Virus record (IMG/VR): IMGVR_UViG_3300043466_002608
Location: 1-36,593 of that record
Reading direction: 5' to 3' (one strand)
From: a virus
Length of the DNA stretch: 36,593 nt
Positions 30,180 through 36,421 of this stretch are shown in pieces. The notes below the pieces were generated by a model that saw only the letters and a list, made by a program, of their open reading frames with translations, searched no databases and was not told the origin of the DNA. Both the position numbers and the translations under genes were made by a program. Position 1 is the stretch's first letter. The number at the start of each line of letters is the position of its first letter.

Positions 30180-30608
30180 CTATGAATTAGATTCAATACT
30201 GATGTTATGAACTTCTGCATTAAACCAAGATATATAATCTGAGTTGTAACTTACAGATTCGAAATCAATATCTTGAATCATTGATTCTGCATCTTCACCA
30301 TGTGGCACCTGCATTTGAATTTCATATTCAACTCGCACTGTTGCGGTAACTTCCTTAGTCAATTCAAAATCACAAATCTGTGCAAGTGTTTCTGCGATTG
30401 TGTCTGACATTTCTCCATTGGCTAGAGATTCTAATACATAGTCCTTGACTTCATTGACAAGGTTTCCACGCTCTAGTCGCATATTAGTTACACGATGAGA
30501 TTGTACGGATACTTCTTCCTGCAGACGATTAATTAATTCATCTTTACTTGCGATGAGTTCAAGCATAGTTGTACTCTGGCGTTCTAGATATTCTACTGTT
30601 GCTGACAT
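30180..30608 (-). CDS. Coiled-coil protein, unknown
   Basis: 142 residues. The N-terminal half (about 5-55) is a coiled coil (LELIASKDELINRLQEEVS), the C-terminal half beta-rich and acidic (VEYEIQMQVPHGEDAE). AGAGGTAG ribosome site. Single gene with its own promoter. Confidence 0.65.
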   Translation of the reverse strand: MSATVEYLERQSTTMLELIASKDELINRLQEEVSVQSHRVTNMRLERGNLVNEVKDYVLESLANGEMSDTIAETLAQICDFELTKEVTATVRVEYEIQMQVPHGEDAESMIQDIDFESVSYNSDYISWFNAEVHNISIESNS

Positions 30609-30640
30609 GGGGCTACCTCTTTCATTGTTTGATTACTTTA

Positions 30641-30670
30641 ATTATAGCAAGGGGGTCTGACAAATTGCAA
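30641..30670 (-). promoter_or_regulatory. WTGTCA-class promoter
   Basis: Minus strand: TTGCAA (30665-30670), TTGTCA (30658-30663), 11 nt, TATAAT (30641-30646). Confidence 0.75.
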
Positions 30671-30752
30671 ACCCTGGTGATCCTGGAGCTTTACCCTTGC
30701 GGGGAGTAGTTTAGCCACTTACTCAGGTGGTTTGTTATTCCCGTTGTGAGAA

Positions 30753-31175
30753 TTATAGGTATCGTGCTACGGCGTTATATGTTGAGGTATTGACTACTTC
30801 CTCATCAGTCATCTTGAGAATACGAATAGCATTAGAGATTTCCTCTTTCTGCTCACGATAGTTATAGATAGAGATTGACTCGAAATCCTTAGTTGGCTCT
30901 TTAGGTAAGTCCTTCTCTGAAACTGTGAGGTCGAAGTCAATGTTAAGTTGGTTGTTCCAAGAACGGAAGTTAGTGCGGAAGTTTTCTGCCTTCTTGATGT
31001 TTGCTACTGCATAGTCAATAAGTTCCTTCTGCCAAGCCTTACGAGCCTTTTCATACTTTGCTTCGTTTGCTTCTTGTGATGTGTAGTCAAGTTCTAGTTT
31101 TGCTAGTGCTTCCTCTAGTGCCTTGATTACCTTTGGTGTTGCGATTTTTACGCTAATTGCTTTCTGTCGTGCCAT
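30753..31175 (-). CDS. Helical charged protein, unknown
   Basis: 140 residues, Lys/Glu-rich with helices (KALEEALAKLELDY, ARKAWQKELIDYAVANIKKA). Looks conserved but no family recognised. Weak purine-rich ribosome site (AAGAGAAAA). Confidence 0.65.
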   Translation of the reverse strand: MARQKAISVKIATPKVIKALEEALAKLELDYTSQEANEAKYEKARKAWQKELIDYAVANIKKAENFRTNFRSWNNQLNIDFDLTVSEKDLPKEPTKDFESISIYNYREQKEEISNAIRILKMTDEEVVNTSTYNAVARYL

Positions 31176-31209
31176 CTGTTTTCTCTTTTCTTTGGTGGGT
31201 TATATTTCT

Positions 31210-31232
31210 ATTATAGGGGTTGGGTCTGACAT
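31210..31232 (-). promoter_or_regulatory. WTGTCA-class promoter
   Basis: Minus strand: ATGTCA (31227-31232), 11 nt, TATAAT (31210-31215); poor conventional -35. Confidence 0.7.
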
Positions 31233-31236
31233 ATTG

Positions 31237-31259
31237 TGAGCCTTTTTAATTCATGCTCA
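31237..31259. repeat. TGAGCA hairpin, copy 3
   Basis: TGAGC (31237-31241) and GCTCA (31255-31259), adjacent to the promoter above and downstream of the gene ending at 31272. Confidence 0.5.
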
Positions 31260-31271
31260 GGAATAATCTAA

Positions 31272-31442
31272 TTACTCAGACTTTGCTGTCCAAGTTGTGT
31301 AGCGTGGCTTTCCGTCTACCATTAACTTCACACGCACATTACCATTTGCCTGTGGAATAATCTCCTCGATTGTTCCTGTGACCTTTGACTTCTGAGTTGT
31401 GAAAGTGTCGCCCACCTTGTATGTTGCATTTGATACTGCCAT
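31272..31442 (-). CDS. Small SH3-like beta protein, unknown
   Basis: 56 residues from ATG 31442 behind AAGGAG; the frame stays open upstream but that part is noncoding. YKVGDTFTTQKSKVTGTIEE and RVKLMVDGKPRYTTWT suggest a small beta barrel (SH3/KOW-like). Function unknown. Confidence 0.7.
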   Translation of the reverse strand: MAVSNATYKVGDTFTTQKSKVTGTIEEIIPQANGNVRVKLMVDGKPRYTTWTAKSE

Positions 31443-31474
31443 TTTGTTTCTCCTTTGTAGTTGTTGATATATTA

Positions 31475-31504
31475 AGTGTAGCATTTTGCTCTGACATTTT
31501 GCAA
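31475..31504 (-). promoter_or_regulatory. WTGTCA-class promoter
   Basis: Minus strand: TTGCAA (31499-31504), ATGTCA (31492-31497), 11 nt, TACACT (31475-31480). Confidence 0.65.
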
Positions 31505-31544
31505 ATCTAAACTGCAAAAATCTCATATTTTGAGACATTTTTTG

Positions 31545-31560
31545 TGTGATATAGGTCACT
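31545..31560. promoter_or_regulatory. CRP/GlxR-like palindrome
   Basis: TGTGATATAGGTCACT, centred about 84.5 bp upstream of the predicted start of the 31475 promoter; GACATTTT 3 bp away. Overlaps the stop of the 23-residue membrane gene. Confidence 0.5.
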
Positions 31561-31627
31561 CGTGCCCCATACCCGCTAGTAGGACTATTAGGAATATCGT
31601 TATGAGTCCTAGTATTATTAGAGTCAT
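31556..31627 (-). CDS. 23-residue membrane microprotein
   Basis: MTLIILGLITIFLIVLLAGM plus HE: one uninterrupted hydrophobic helix. GGGGG sits 4 nt before the ATG, and it directly follows the GP88-like gene. Too short to classify; the hydrophobicity and ribosome site argue it is real. Confidence 0.5.
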   Translation of the reverse strand: MTLIILGLITIFLIVLLAGMGHE

Positions 31628-31635
31628 GATTCCCC

Positions 31636-32358
31636 CTATTTTTTGGTTGCACTAAACACTATATCACTTTTCTCATAAATACACAATTTGCATGTAGCAC
31701 ATGCAGACCCTGCCTGTGAGATAAGTGGGATAGCCTTTTTATTCTCAGGGCACTTAGCCCCAGGCTTATTGGTTAACGCTTTCATGTCTGCTTGACCTAC
31801 CGCAAAATTTTTGGCAAGGTATGCAAGGCTAATCCCGTGATCATTTTTAAGCCCTATACCTATAGCCTTATTCTCGCTATCTGTAGAATAATATAAAGAT
31901 AGATTAGGTTGGTCTTTAAGCATAAGGGCTGCAGACTCTACTCTGGTATATACCCAGAATTGAACATCCCTATAGTCCATGATAACTTGCTTCCATGCAT
32001 AGGCATAAGTATCATTGAAAAAATCTCCGTCCCAGTGGATACGGAATTGTAGTGGTGCGTCTTTCTTTGCACAGTCTTTGATAAAATCAACTAGCATTTC
32101 TTTAAGTAGGATGACCATAGTTTCATAGTCTGCGTCTTTAAGCAATTCCCAATTGTGCAATAGGTTTTTCTTTACTGTTGGGAATACTTTTTCGAGCTTT
32201 CCTGCATAGCACACACTCTCGCAAATAGTCGTTGCGCCAGGGCAAGAATAATTTTTTCCAGCGGGGAGTCCGAATGTGTTTGCGATACTTGCTTGCTTTC
32301 CATTTGGTGTAACGGCATTAGCCACTTTCCTATCTTTGCTTCGTAGTAATTTGGTCAT
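31636..32358 (-). CDS. GP88-like phage protein
   Basis: 240 residues. NYSCPGATTICESVCYAG (37-53: Cys39, Cys46, Cys50) and a C-terminal CPENKK with CATCKLCIYE form a Cys-rich signature resembling phage Gene product 88 proteins; the conserved core FRIHWDGDFFND lies between. The cysteines may bind a metal or Fe-S cluster. Function unknown. Confidence 0.7.
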   Translation of the reverse strand: MTKLLRSKDRKVANAVTPNGKQASIANTFGLPAGKNYSCPGATTICESVCYAGKLEKVFPTVKKNLLHNWELLKDADYETMVILLKEMLVDFIKDCAKKDAPLQFRIHWDGDFFNDTYAYAWKQVIMDYRDVQFWVYTRVESAALMLKDQPNLSLYYSTDSENKAIGIGLKNDHGISLAYLAKNFAVGQADMKALTNKPGAKCPENKKAIPLISQAGSACATCKLCIYEKSDIVFSATKK

Positions 32359-32364
32359 GGTGGT

Positions 32365-32505
32365 TTACTCGCTTTCTTTCTTTAATTCTAACATTAGGGA
32401 CTGACATTTCTTTCTGTCATATTTCTTTTTGTTGGGTATGGCTGAGGCTGCATTGGATCGTCTTAGTTCCATAAGCCTTCTGAGTTCTTCGGGGGTTTTC
32501 TTCAT
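32365..32505 (-). CDS. Small basic protein, unknown
   Basis: 46 residues, Lys/Arg-rich (MKKTPEELRRLMELRRSNA, NKKKYDRKK). ATG exactly 7 nt beyond TAAGAT. A nucleic-acid-binding role is possible. Confidence 0.55.
   Translation of the reverse strand: MKKTPEELRRLMELRRSNAASAIPNKKKYDRKKCQSLMLELKKESE
32385..32407 (-). promoter_or_regulatory. WTGTCA-class promoter, intragenic
   Basis: Minus strand: ATGTCA (32402-32407), 11 nt, TAGAAT (32385-32390), within the end of the 46-residue gene upstream of the GP88-like gene. Confidence 0.6.
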
Positions 32506-32511
32506 ATAATA

Positions 32512-32540
32512 ATCTTAGCAGATTGGGGAAAAAATATCAA
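32512..32540 (-). promoter_or_regulatory. Promoter for leaderless basic-protein gene
   Basis: Minus strand: TTGATA (32535-32540), 17-bp spacer, TAAGAT (32512-32517). Confidence 0.6.
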
Positions 32541-32570
32541 GTCGCCGTAAAGGTATAAAACGGACATTTT

Positions 32571-32585
32571 GCCCCGGCCCCGCCA
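32571..32585. repeat. GC-rich element, copy 2
   Basis: Identical 15-mer to 25460-25474, again just downstream of an operon's last gene; GGACATTTT adjoins it. Confidence 0.6.
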
Positions 32586-32595
32586 GGGGATAGAA

Positions 32596-32835
32596 CTATT
32601 CTTCTTCTACAAATACATATAACTTGAATACATGTTCATAGTTACATTCAAATACATCTTCCTCACCATAGTCATTACGATAAGTAATTGTGTAGTTATC
32701 TCCAGTAGCATCATCTTCAATTGATACAACATCAACAATCACGCCTTCAATCTCTACGAGATCATCTTGCATTAGCTGGCTAGGTGTTAGTAGGTCTGCA
32801 TATACGAGTTCCATAGGATTTATTGTAGCAGTCAT
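32596..32835 (-). CDS. Acidic beta-rich protein, unknown
   Basis: 79 residues: DDLVEIEGVIVDVVSIEDDATG and YTITYRNDYGEEDVFEC suggest a small barrel. One nt before its ATG lies the previous stop codon. No family recognised. Confidence 0.65.
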   Translation of the reverse strand: MTATINPMELVYADLLTPSQLMQDDLVEIEGVIVDVVSIEDDATGDNYTITYRNDYGEEDVFECNYEHVFKLYVFVEEE

Positions 32836-32976
32836 TTAGATAAATTCCGCCAAATCTCTGTCCATGATATCATTTACATCAAGGCCTTCTGATTCTGCAA
32901 TGGCCTCCCAAAGGTCTGCCTCTGTGTAGTTACCTTCAGGATACCAATCTGCAAGAATTGAGTATAGGTTATTCAT
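32836..32976 (-). CDS. Small acidic protein, unknown
   Basis: 46 residues (MNNLYSILADWYPEGNYTEA...). Overlaps the stop of the upstream zinc gene; no ribosome site of note. Confidence 0.6.
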   Translation of the reverse strand: MNNLYSILADWYPEGNYTEADLWEAIAESEGLDVNDIMDRDLAEFI

Positions 32977-33073
32977 TATCTGCCTCATAACAAGCGTAGC
33001 AAGTCCAGCCTTCATCCTTTAGATCATCATCTAACTGATCGCAAGTGCAACCTTTGGTCATTACTTTACTCAT
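32969..33073 (-). CDS. Tiny CxC/CxxC protein
   Basis: 34 residues: KGCTCDQL and WTCYACYE. Strong ribosome site AGGAGG 6-7 nt upstream supports it. Confidence 0.65.
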   Translation of the reverse strand: MSKVMTKGCTCDQLDDDLKDEGWTCYACYEADNE

Positions 33074-33074
33074 T

Positions 33075-33374
33075 TTATTCCTCCTCATCAGAATATGCGA
33101 CTGGCTCAATAAACCATGATAGGTGATGCTGATCTACAATAGCCCATGCAGGTGCTTGCTTGCTTCCCTTATAGAGAATCTGAAAGTCACCAACCTTTGG
33201 CATGTCAATCATGCGGTCATAGTCCTCATCATAGTATGCATCAATGGCTTCAATGCAAGGTTGCACCATCTCTGCGGGTACTGGAGGATAGTGATTACCC
33301 TTCAAGTGATATAGTAATTGTGTTTCAAGGTCAAGGACTGTATCTTGAATTCCTAGTGCTGTTACGCTTCCCAT
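33075..33374 (-). CDS. Protein of unknown function
   Basis: 99 residues. VLDLETQLLYHLKGNHYPPV and DFQILYKGSKQAPAWAIVDQHH suggest a mixed alpha/beta fold. TAATG overlap with the upstream gene. Confidence 0.65.
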   Translation of the reverse strand: MGSVTALGIQDTVLDLETQLLYHLKGNHYPPVPAEMVQPCIEAIDAYYDEDYDRMIDMPKVGDFQILYKGSKQAPAWAIVDQHHLSWFIEPVAYSDEEE

Positions 33375-33589
33375 TATGCAACCACCTTTATATCTCCATT
33401 ACGATAGAATAACCTAGTGTAACACTTGCCTGTTGGCGTGTAGAGATTAACTGTGCGATATTCTTCAGCCATTCCCCAATCAGTAAATAGGAAAAAGTTT
33501 TCCCATGCACCATATTCGTTCTCATAGCGTTGTGTCCAATGAGGTGCGTGTCCGTCATAGGCACTAGTGATTGCGTATTCATATTCCAT
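33374..33589 (-). CDS. Aromatic-rich small protein, unknown
   Basis: 71 residues, many Tyr and Trp. AAGGAG ribosome site inside the end of the previous gene, and TAATG overlap. Confidence 0.65.
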   Translation of the reverse strand: MEYEYAITSAYDGHAPHWTQRYENEYGAWENFFLFTDWGMAEEYRTVNLYTPTGKCYTRLFYRNGDIKVVA

Positions 33590-33735
33590 TAGTTATTCTC
33601 CTTAGTTAAAAATAGTTGGTGAGTGTTAGCATATTCTATCAGAGATTCTGCCTCTCGGTCAATATAGCAACCAAAACAATATAATTCGGTTACATCTACT
33701 GAGTTTTCCTTGCATTGCATACATAGGTCTTTCAT
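33589..33735 (-). CDS. Small CxxC zinc protein
   Basis: 48 residues: LCMQCKENS and LYCFGCYIDRE give two CxxC pairs. AAGGA ribosome site. First gene behind the promoter at 33768. Confidence 0.7.
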   Translation of the reverse strand: MKDLCMQCKENSVDVTELYCFGCYIDREAESLIEYANTHQLFLTKENN

Positions 33736-33767
33736 GTGGGGGTTCCTTCTTTCTACTTAATAATATA

Positions 33768-33796
33768 ATCCTAGCCTATTGGGGTGACAATTACAA
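33768..33796 (-). promoter_or_regulatory. WTGTCA-class promoter
   Basis: Minus strand: TTGTAA (33791-33796), TTGTCA (33785-33790), 11 nt, TAGGAT (33768-33773). Confidence 0.65.
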
Positions 33797-33837
33797 ATCC
33801 AATATGGGATAAATTGGACATTTTCTTAAAAACTTTT

Positions 33838-33853
33838 TGTGAGAAAAATCACA
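33838..33853. promoter_or_regulatory. CRP/GlxR-like palindrome
   Basis: TGTGAGAAAAATCACA, perfect arms; centre about 84.5 bp upstream of the predicted start of the 33768 promoter. Confidence 0.6.
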
Positions 33854-33865
33854 TGCGTCTTAAAG

Positions 33866-33874
33866 TTATCCACA
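33866..33874. other. DnaA-box-like sequence
   Basis: TTATCCACA, followed by an inverted TGTGGA; isolated from the main cluster. Confidence 0.4.
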
Positions 33875-33901
33875 GCCTGTGGACGACACGCCGGGGTTTT
33901 T

Positions 33902-33924
33902 TGAGCAGTTTTCAATCTTGCTCA
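33902..33924. repeat. TGAGCA hairpin, copy 4
   Basis: TGAGCA (33902-33907) and TGCTCA (33919-33924), followed on the plus strand by GGATTTTTTTT. Downstream of the gene ending at 33934. Confidence 0.6.
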
Positions 33925-33933
33925 GGATTTTTT

Positions 33934-34065
33934 TTATTTACGATTCATTAAATCATTTTTTATTTCAGCAAGATCTGTTTTTAAATCGTGCCACATTAAA
34001 CGCAAGCATGCAAGCACACCAAAAAATAAAAGTAGCTGCACTGCGGTTGTTATAATTCTAGTCAT
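33934..34065 (-). CDS. Small membrane protein
   Basis: 43 residues: helix TAVQLLLFFGVLACL (about 7-21) then a charged tail. Overlaps the upstream gene end by 8 nt. Confidence 0.6.
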   Translation of the reverse strand: MTRIITTAVQLLLFFGVLACLRLMWHDLKTDLAEIKNDLMNRK

Positions 34066-34228
34066 TACACGCCTCCACAAATTTATCCAATTTGAAATTA
34101 GGATTATCTTCAGCGAAGAAATCAGAAAACTCCAACACTAGTTCTTCAAAAAGAATTGGATTCTGAATTCCTTCTCTGAAGTCAGAGAGAATCTCTGCAA
34201 CGGCTACATAGTCTTTGCGAGTCATCAT
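34058..34228 (-). CDS. Small acidic helical protein, unknown
   Basis: 56 residues from ATG 34228 (a second ATG at 34225 is possible), directly after the previous stop. LFEELVLEFSDFFAEDNP is acidic and aromatic. Confidence 0.6.
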   Translation of the reverse strand: MMTRKDYVAVAEILSDFREGIQNPILFEELVLEFSDFFAEDNPNFKLDKFVEACND

Positions 34229-34435
34229 TTATGCCACCACCTTCAAGGTTGCAAAAGAATTATTTTCATTTAGCAATTCGATTGCGGGAGTAAGTGCAGG
34301 CACTAGCAATTCTTTAAGCATGCCTTCAAGCATAGCGACCTGTTCTGACTTTGGGAGTGATAGCAAGAGTCTTGCCGTTGGATGTGTTTCGTCAAACTCA
34401 GTTACGAATTTGAGTGAGTGTTCTACTTTTACCAT
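34229..34435 (-). CDS. Small protein, unknown
   Basis: 68 residues: ARLLLSLPKSEQVAMLEGML and a C-terminal ALTPAIELLNENN. AGGA about 12 nt upstream. No family recognised. Confidence 0.6.
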   Translation of the reverse strand: MVKVEHSLKFVTEFDETHPTARLLLSLPKSEQVAMLEGMLKELLVPALTPAIELLNENNSFATLKVVA

Positions 34436-34455
34436 TGTTTTTTATTTCCTATTCT

Positions 34456-34650
34456 TTAGTTTGAGTTAGTAAGTGCAAGAGTGCCACGAAGTGTGCCACT
34501 TATTCCAAGAGTATCGCAAGCGACTTTTACTGATACGCCAACGGGTAATTGTGTTGGGTATTGTGATAAGAATTGAGCAACCGCACCCCGTGAAGGGAGA
34601 GAGATTGTTTTTACTGAGCCGTTAAATGACTCTAGTTTTACTTTATACAT
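34456..34650 (-). CDS. Small beta-rich protein, unknown
   Basis: 64 residues (MYKVKLESFNGSVKTISLPS...). AGGA ribosome site. No family recognised. Confidence 0.6.
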   Translation of the reverse strand: MYKVKLESFNGSVKTISLPSRGAVAQFLSQYPTQLPVGVSVKVACDTLGISGTLRGTLALTNSN

Positions 34651-34669
34651 TAGTTAGTTTCCTACTTTC

Positions 34670-34870
34670 TTAGTTTGTTTTTACTGCAACTGTACGGAAG
34701 GTTGTTTTATAACCTGCGTTAGGTTGTACCTCTACTAGGTAAGTTTCGCAACCCTCATACCATACGGCGTGAGGGTGCTCTTGTGCAGAGATAATTTCTC
34801 CCTGCAAAGTGTTTGAGTAGTAGTTTGTTCCCACTAGTAGGGATTGGACATTGTATACATTGGCTGACAT
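34670..34870 (-). CDS. Small protein, unknown
   Basis: 66 residues from ATG 34870 behind AGAGGTG; the longer open frame upstream would cross the promoter at 34905. YNVQSLLVGTNYYSNTLQGE and TYLVEVQPNAGYK look beta-rich. Confidence 0.65.
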   Translation of the reverse strand: MSANVYNVQSLLVGTNYYSNTLQGEIISAQEHPHAVWYEGCETYLVEVQPNAGYKTTFRTVAVKTN

Positions 34871-34904
34871 AGTGTCACCTCTTTCTTTTTTCTTTATATA
34901 GTTA

Positions 34905-34933
34905 AGTATACCAAAAATATCTGACAAATACAA
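34905..34933 (-). promoter_or_regulatory. WTGTCA-class promoter
   Basis: Minus strand: TTGTAT (34928-34933), TTGTCA (34922-34927), 11 nt, TATACT (34905-34910). Confidence 0.7.
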
Positions 34934-34964
34934 ATTGAGAATCGGACATATCAGACATTTTGAT

Positions 34965-34980
34965 TGTGATGTTCGTCACA
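34965..34980. promoter_or_regulatory. CRP/GlxR-like palindrome
   Basis: TGTGATGTTCGTCACA, perfect arms; centre about 74.5 bp upstream of the predicted start of the 34905 promoter; GACATTTT 3 bp away. Confidence 0.6.
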
Positions 34981-35013
34981 CTTGTTTTGCTACTTATTTA
35001 ATTGTACTCCTCT

Positions 35014-35042
35014 AGAGTACCATAAAAATATCAAAAAGTCAA
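35014..35042 (-). promoter_or_regulatory. Additional upstream promoter
   Basis: Minus strand: TTGACT (35037-35042), 17-bp spacer, TACTCT (35014-35019). No gene lies between it and the 34905 promoter, so it would give a longer leader. Confidence 0.45.
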
Positions 35043-35074
35043 GACGACACGCCGTGTTTTGGGAAAATATTTTT

Positions 35075-35090
35075 TGTGATCTTAAACACA
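35075..35090. promoter_or_regulatory. CRP/GlxR-like palindrome
   Basis: TGTGATCTTAAACACA, identical to 30039-30054; centre about 75.5 bp upstream of the predicted start of the 35014 promoter. Confidence 0.5.
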
Positions 35091-35147
35091 TTCGACACGC
35101 CCGACTGCGCCGGGCCCTGAATTTTTATGCATTGCTATGAATAATTA

Positions 35148-35240
35148 TTAGTAACACTCACCGCACATTGGATAGTAGTACTCTCCGTCATCAGTTACGA
35201 ATTGTGTTGTTTCTTTTTTGCAAGAATCACATTTGTTCAT
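35148..35240 (-). CDS. Tiny zinc-ribbon protein
   Basis: 30 residues: KCDSCKKE and MCGECY, two CxxC pairs. Two nt after the previous stop. Last gene of the 36301-35148 operon; GC-rich DNA follows. Confidence 0.6.
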   Translation of the reverse strand: MNKCDSCKKETTQFVTDDGEYYYPMCGECY

Positions 35241-35241
35241 T

Positions 35242-35430
35242 TTATTTAACTTCCAATCTACTCAGTACAATTTTATTTAGATCATTTGCAAATAACTGTG
35301 CAATTTTTATTTTTTCTTCATCTGGAGTGTTAGCCCATAGATAACCTAGTAAATAGTGTGTGCCTGAGTCATAGTCATTACCACGAATCTGACGGGTTAT
35401 AGAAAGTACATCTCTTAGCTCAATTGTCAT
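35242..35430 (-). CDS. Small helical protein, unknown
   Basis: 62 residues (ELRDVLSITRQIRGND...). ATG overlaps the stop of the upstream gene (TAATG). Confidence 0.6.
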   Translation of the reverse strand: MTIELRDVLSITRQIRGNDYDSGTHYLLGYLWANTPDEEKIKIAQLFANDLNKIVLSRLEVK

Positions 35431-35612
35431 TATTTATTTTCCTCATTTTCTTTAGCGATCATCTCTTTTAGGTAGTCAATCGCTACTTGCCTACCATTTT
35501 TATAGCCAGTACCTACGATTGTTCGAGGTGCAACCTCTTTTGCCATGAGTGCATCTAGCATCTCTTGGTGGCTCATTGTGGCGGTATCGCCTAGATCATA
35601 TTTATATCTCAT
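35430..35612 (-). CDS. Small protein, unknown
   Basis: 60 residues: TMSHQEMLDALMAKE and a Lys/Glu-rich C-terminal helix. Preceded by AAAGGA and, 3 nt upstream, by the previous stop. Confidence 0.6.
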   Translation of the reverse strand: MRYKYDLGDTATMSHQEMLDALMAKEVAPRTIVGTGYKNGRQVAIDYLKEMIAKENEENK

Positions 35613-35615
35613 TGA

Positions 35616-35717
35616 TCAGTATCCTTTCTTACATATTGTGCAAATTGAGTGATTGGTGCAATAGCAAGAATTGATATCGCTAATGCGTTCGTTTTCATAG
35701 TAGTCGTCATATGACAT
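35616..35717 (-). CDS. Tiny Cys-rich protein
   Basis: 33 residues: SCYCTNHSICTICKKGY has CxC and CxxC pairs with a His. GAGG ribosome site and TAATG overlap support this frame; another frame in the same stretch also stays open. Confidence 0.55.
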   Translation of the reverse strand: MSYDDYYENERISDINSCYCTNHSICTICKKGY

Positions 35718-35851
35718 TAGTTAACCTCATTATAGTCAATTACATCAAAGTCAATCTGACTTTCAAGGGGCATGGCCTTTAGCCATGATAGTGCAGACTC
35801 AAAGTCATCTGCCTCTACAGTTACGGATAGATCAAAATTAAAGATAGCCAT
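35717..35851 (-). CDS. Small acidic protein, unknown
   Basis: 44 residues (MAIFNFDLSVTVEADDFESA...), alternating beta then helix. TAATG overlaps at both ends. Confidence 0.6.
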   Translation of the reverse strand: MAIFNFDLSVTVEADDFESALSWLKAMPLESQIDFDVIDYNEVN

Positions 35852-35961
35852 TATTTATTTTCCTCACTTTTCTTTTTAGTATTTGCAAGAATTGCCATAG
35901 CGTCAATGCGTGACATTGCACGCTTATCTTTTACGAATTGTTTATATTCTTCAAGGTTCAT
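35851..35961 (-). CDS. Tiny basic helical protein
   Basis: 36 residues (MNLEEYKQFVKDKRAMSRID...). TAATG overlaps at both ends. Confidence 0.55.
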   Translation of the reverse strand: MNLEEYKQFVKDKRAMSRIDAMAILANTKKKSEENK

Positions 35962-36128
35962 TATTTGTTTCCTTTCTTGTATAAAAAGTCCCAAGCCTTA
36001 CGGCAGATTAGAATTGAGCGACAGTTATCGCAACATACAGACCCATTAGGGTTAAGGTTGAAGTCATAGACATCAACGAAAGTATGTGTGTTTCCACATA
36101 CAGAATCAAGGCGAATTAAGGTAGCCAT
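35961..36128 (-). CDS. Small Cys-rich protein
   Basis: 55 residues with VCCDNCRSILIC and an earlier VCGNTH: likely zinc site. TAATG overlaps on both sides. Confidence 0.6.
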   Translation of the reverse strand: MATLIRLDSVCGNTHTFVDVYDFNLNPNGSVCCDNCRSILICRKAWDFLYKKGNK

Positions 36129-36301
36129 TATTTAGATACCTTCCAATCTGTCCACATAGGTAGACGCTCAGGGTCAGTATCGTTATACCAACGCTCAATA
36201 TTATTTTCACAATCTTGACAGAAAGTAAATTGTGTATCTGCAACTTCTGAGATTGCAGACTTCATAGGGTTATGCTCAAAGCATATTGTCAATGTAGTCA
36301 T
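36128..36301 (-). CDS. Small CxxC protein
   Basis: 57 residues: TICFEHNP and FCQDCENNIERWY. AAAGGTGG ribosome site 7 nt upstream. First gene of an eight-gene coupled operon (36301 to 35148). Confidence 0.65.
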   Translation of the reverse strand: MTTLTICFEHNPMKSAISEVADTQFTFCQDCENNIERWYNDTDPERLPMWTDWKVSK

Positions 36302-36359
36302 TTTATGACCACCTTTCTTTTAAGTGATTGAGAACCTTTCTCAACCTTCTATATATAGA

Positions 36360-36382
36360 AGTATAACAGAGGGGTCTGACAT
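36360..36382 (-). promoter_or_regulatory. WTGTCA-class promoter
   Basis: Minus strand: ATGTCA (36377-36382), 11 nt, TATACT (36360-36365). Drives the eight-gene operon. Confidence 0.7.
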
Positions 36383-36421
36383 CTACTAGCCAGTAATCAT
36401 ACCAAAACGGACATTTTGTTT

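Noticed and set aside
35616-35720. Second open frame overlapping the tiny Cys-rich gene
   Set aside because: The frame has a start further from the GAGG site and no Cys pattern; the annotated frame fits the operon overlaps better.
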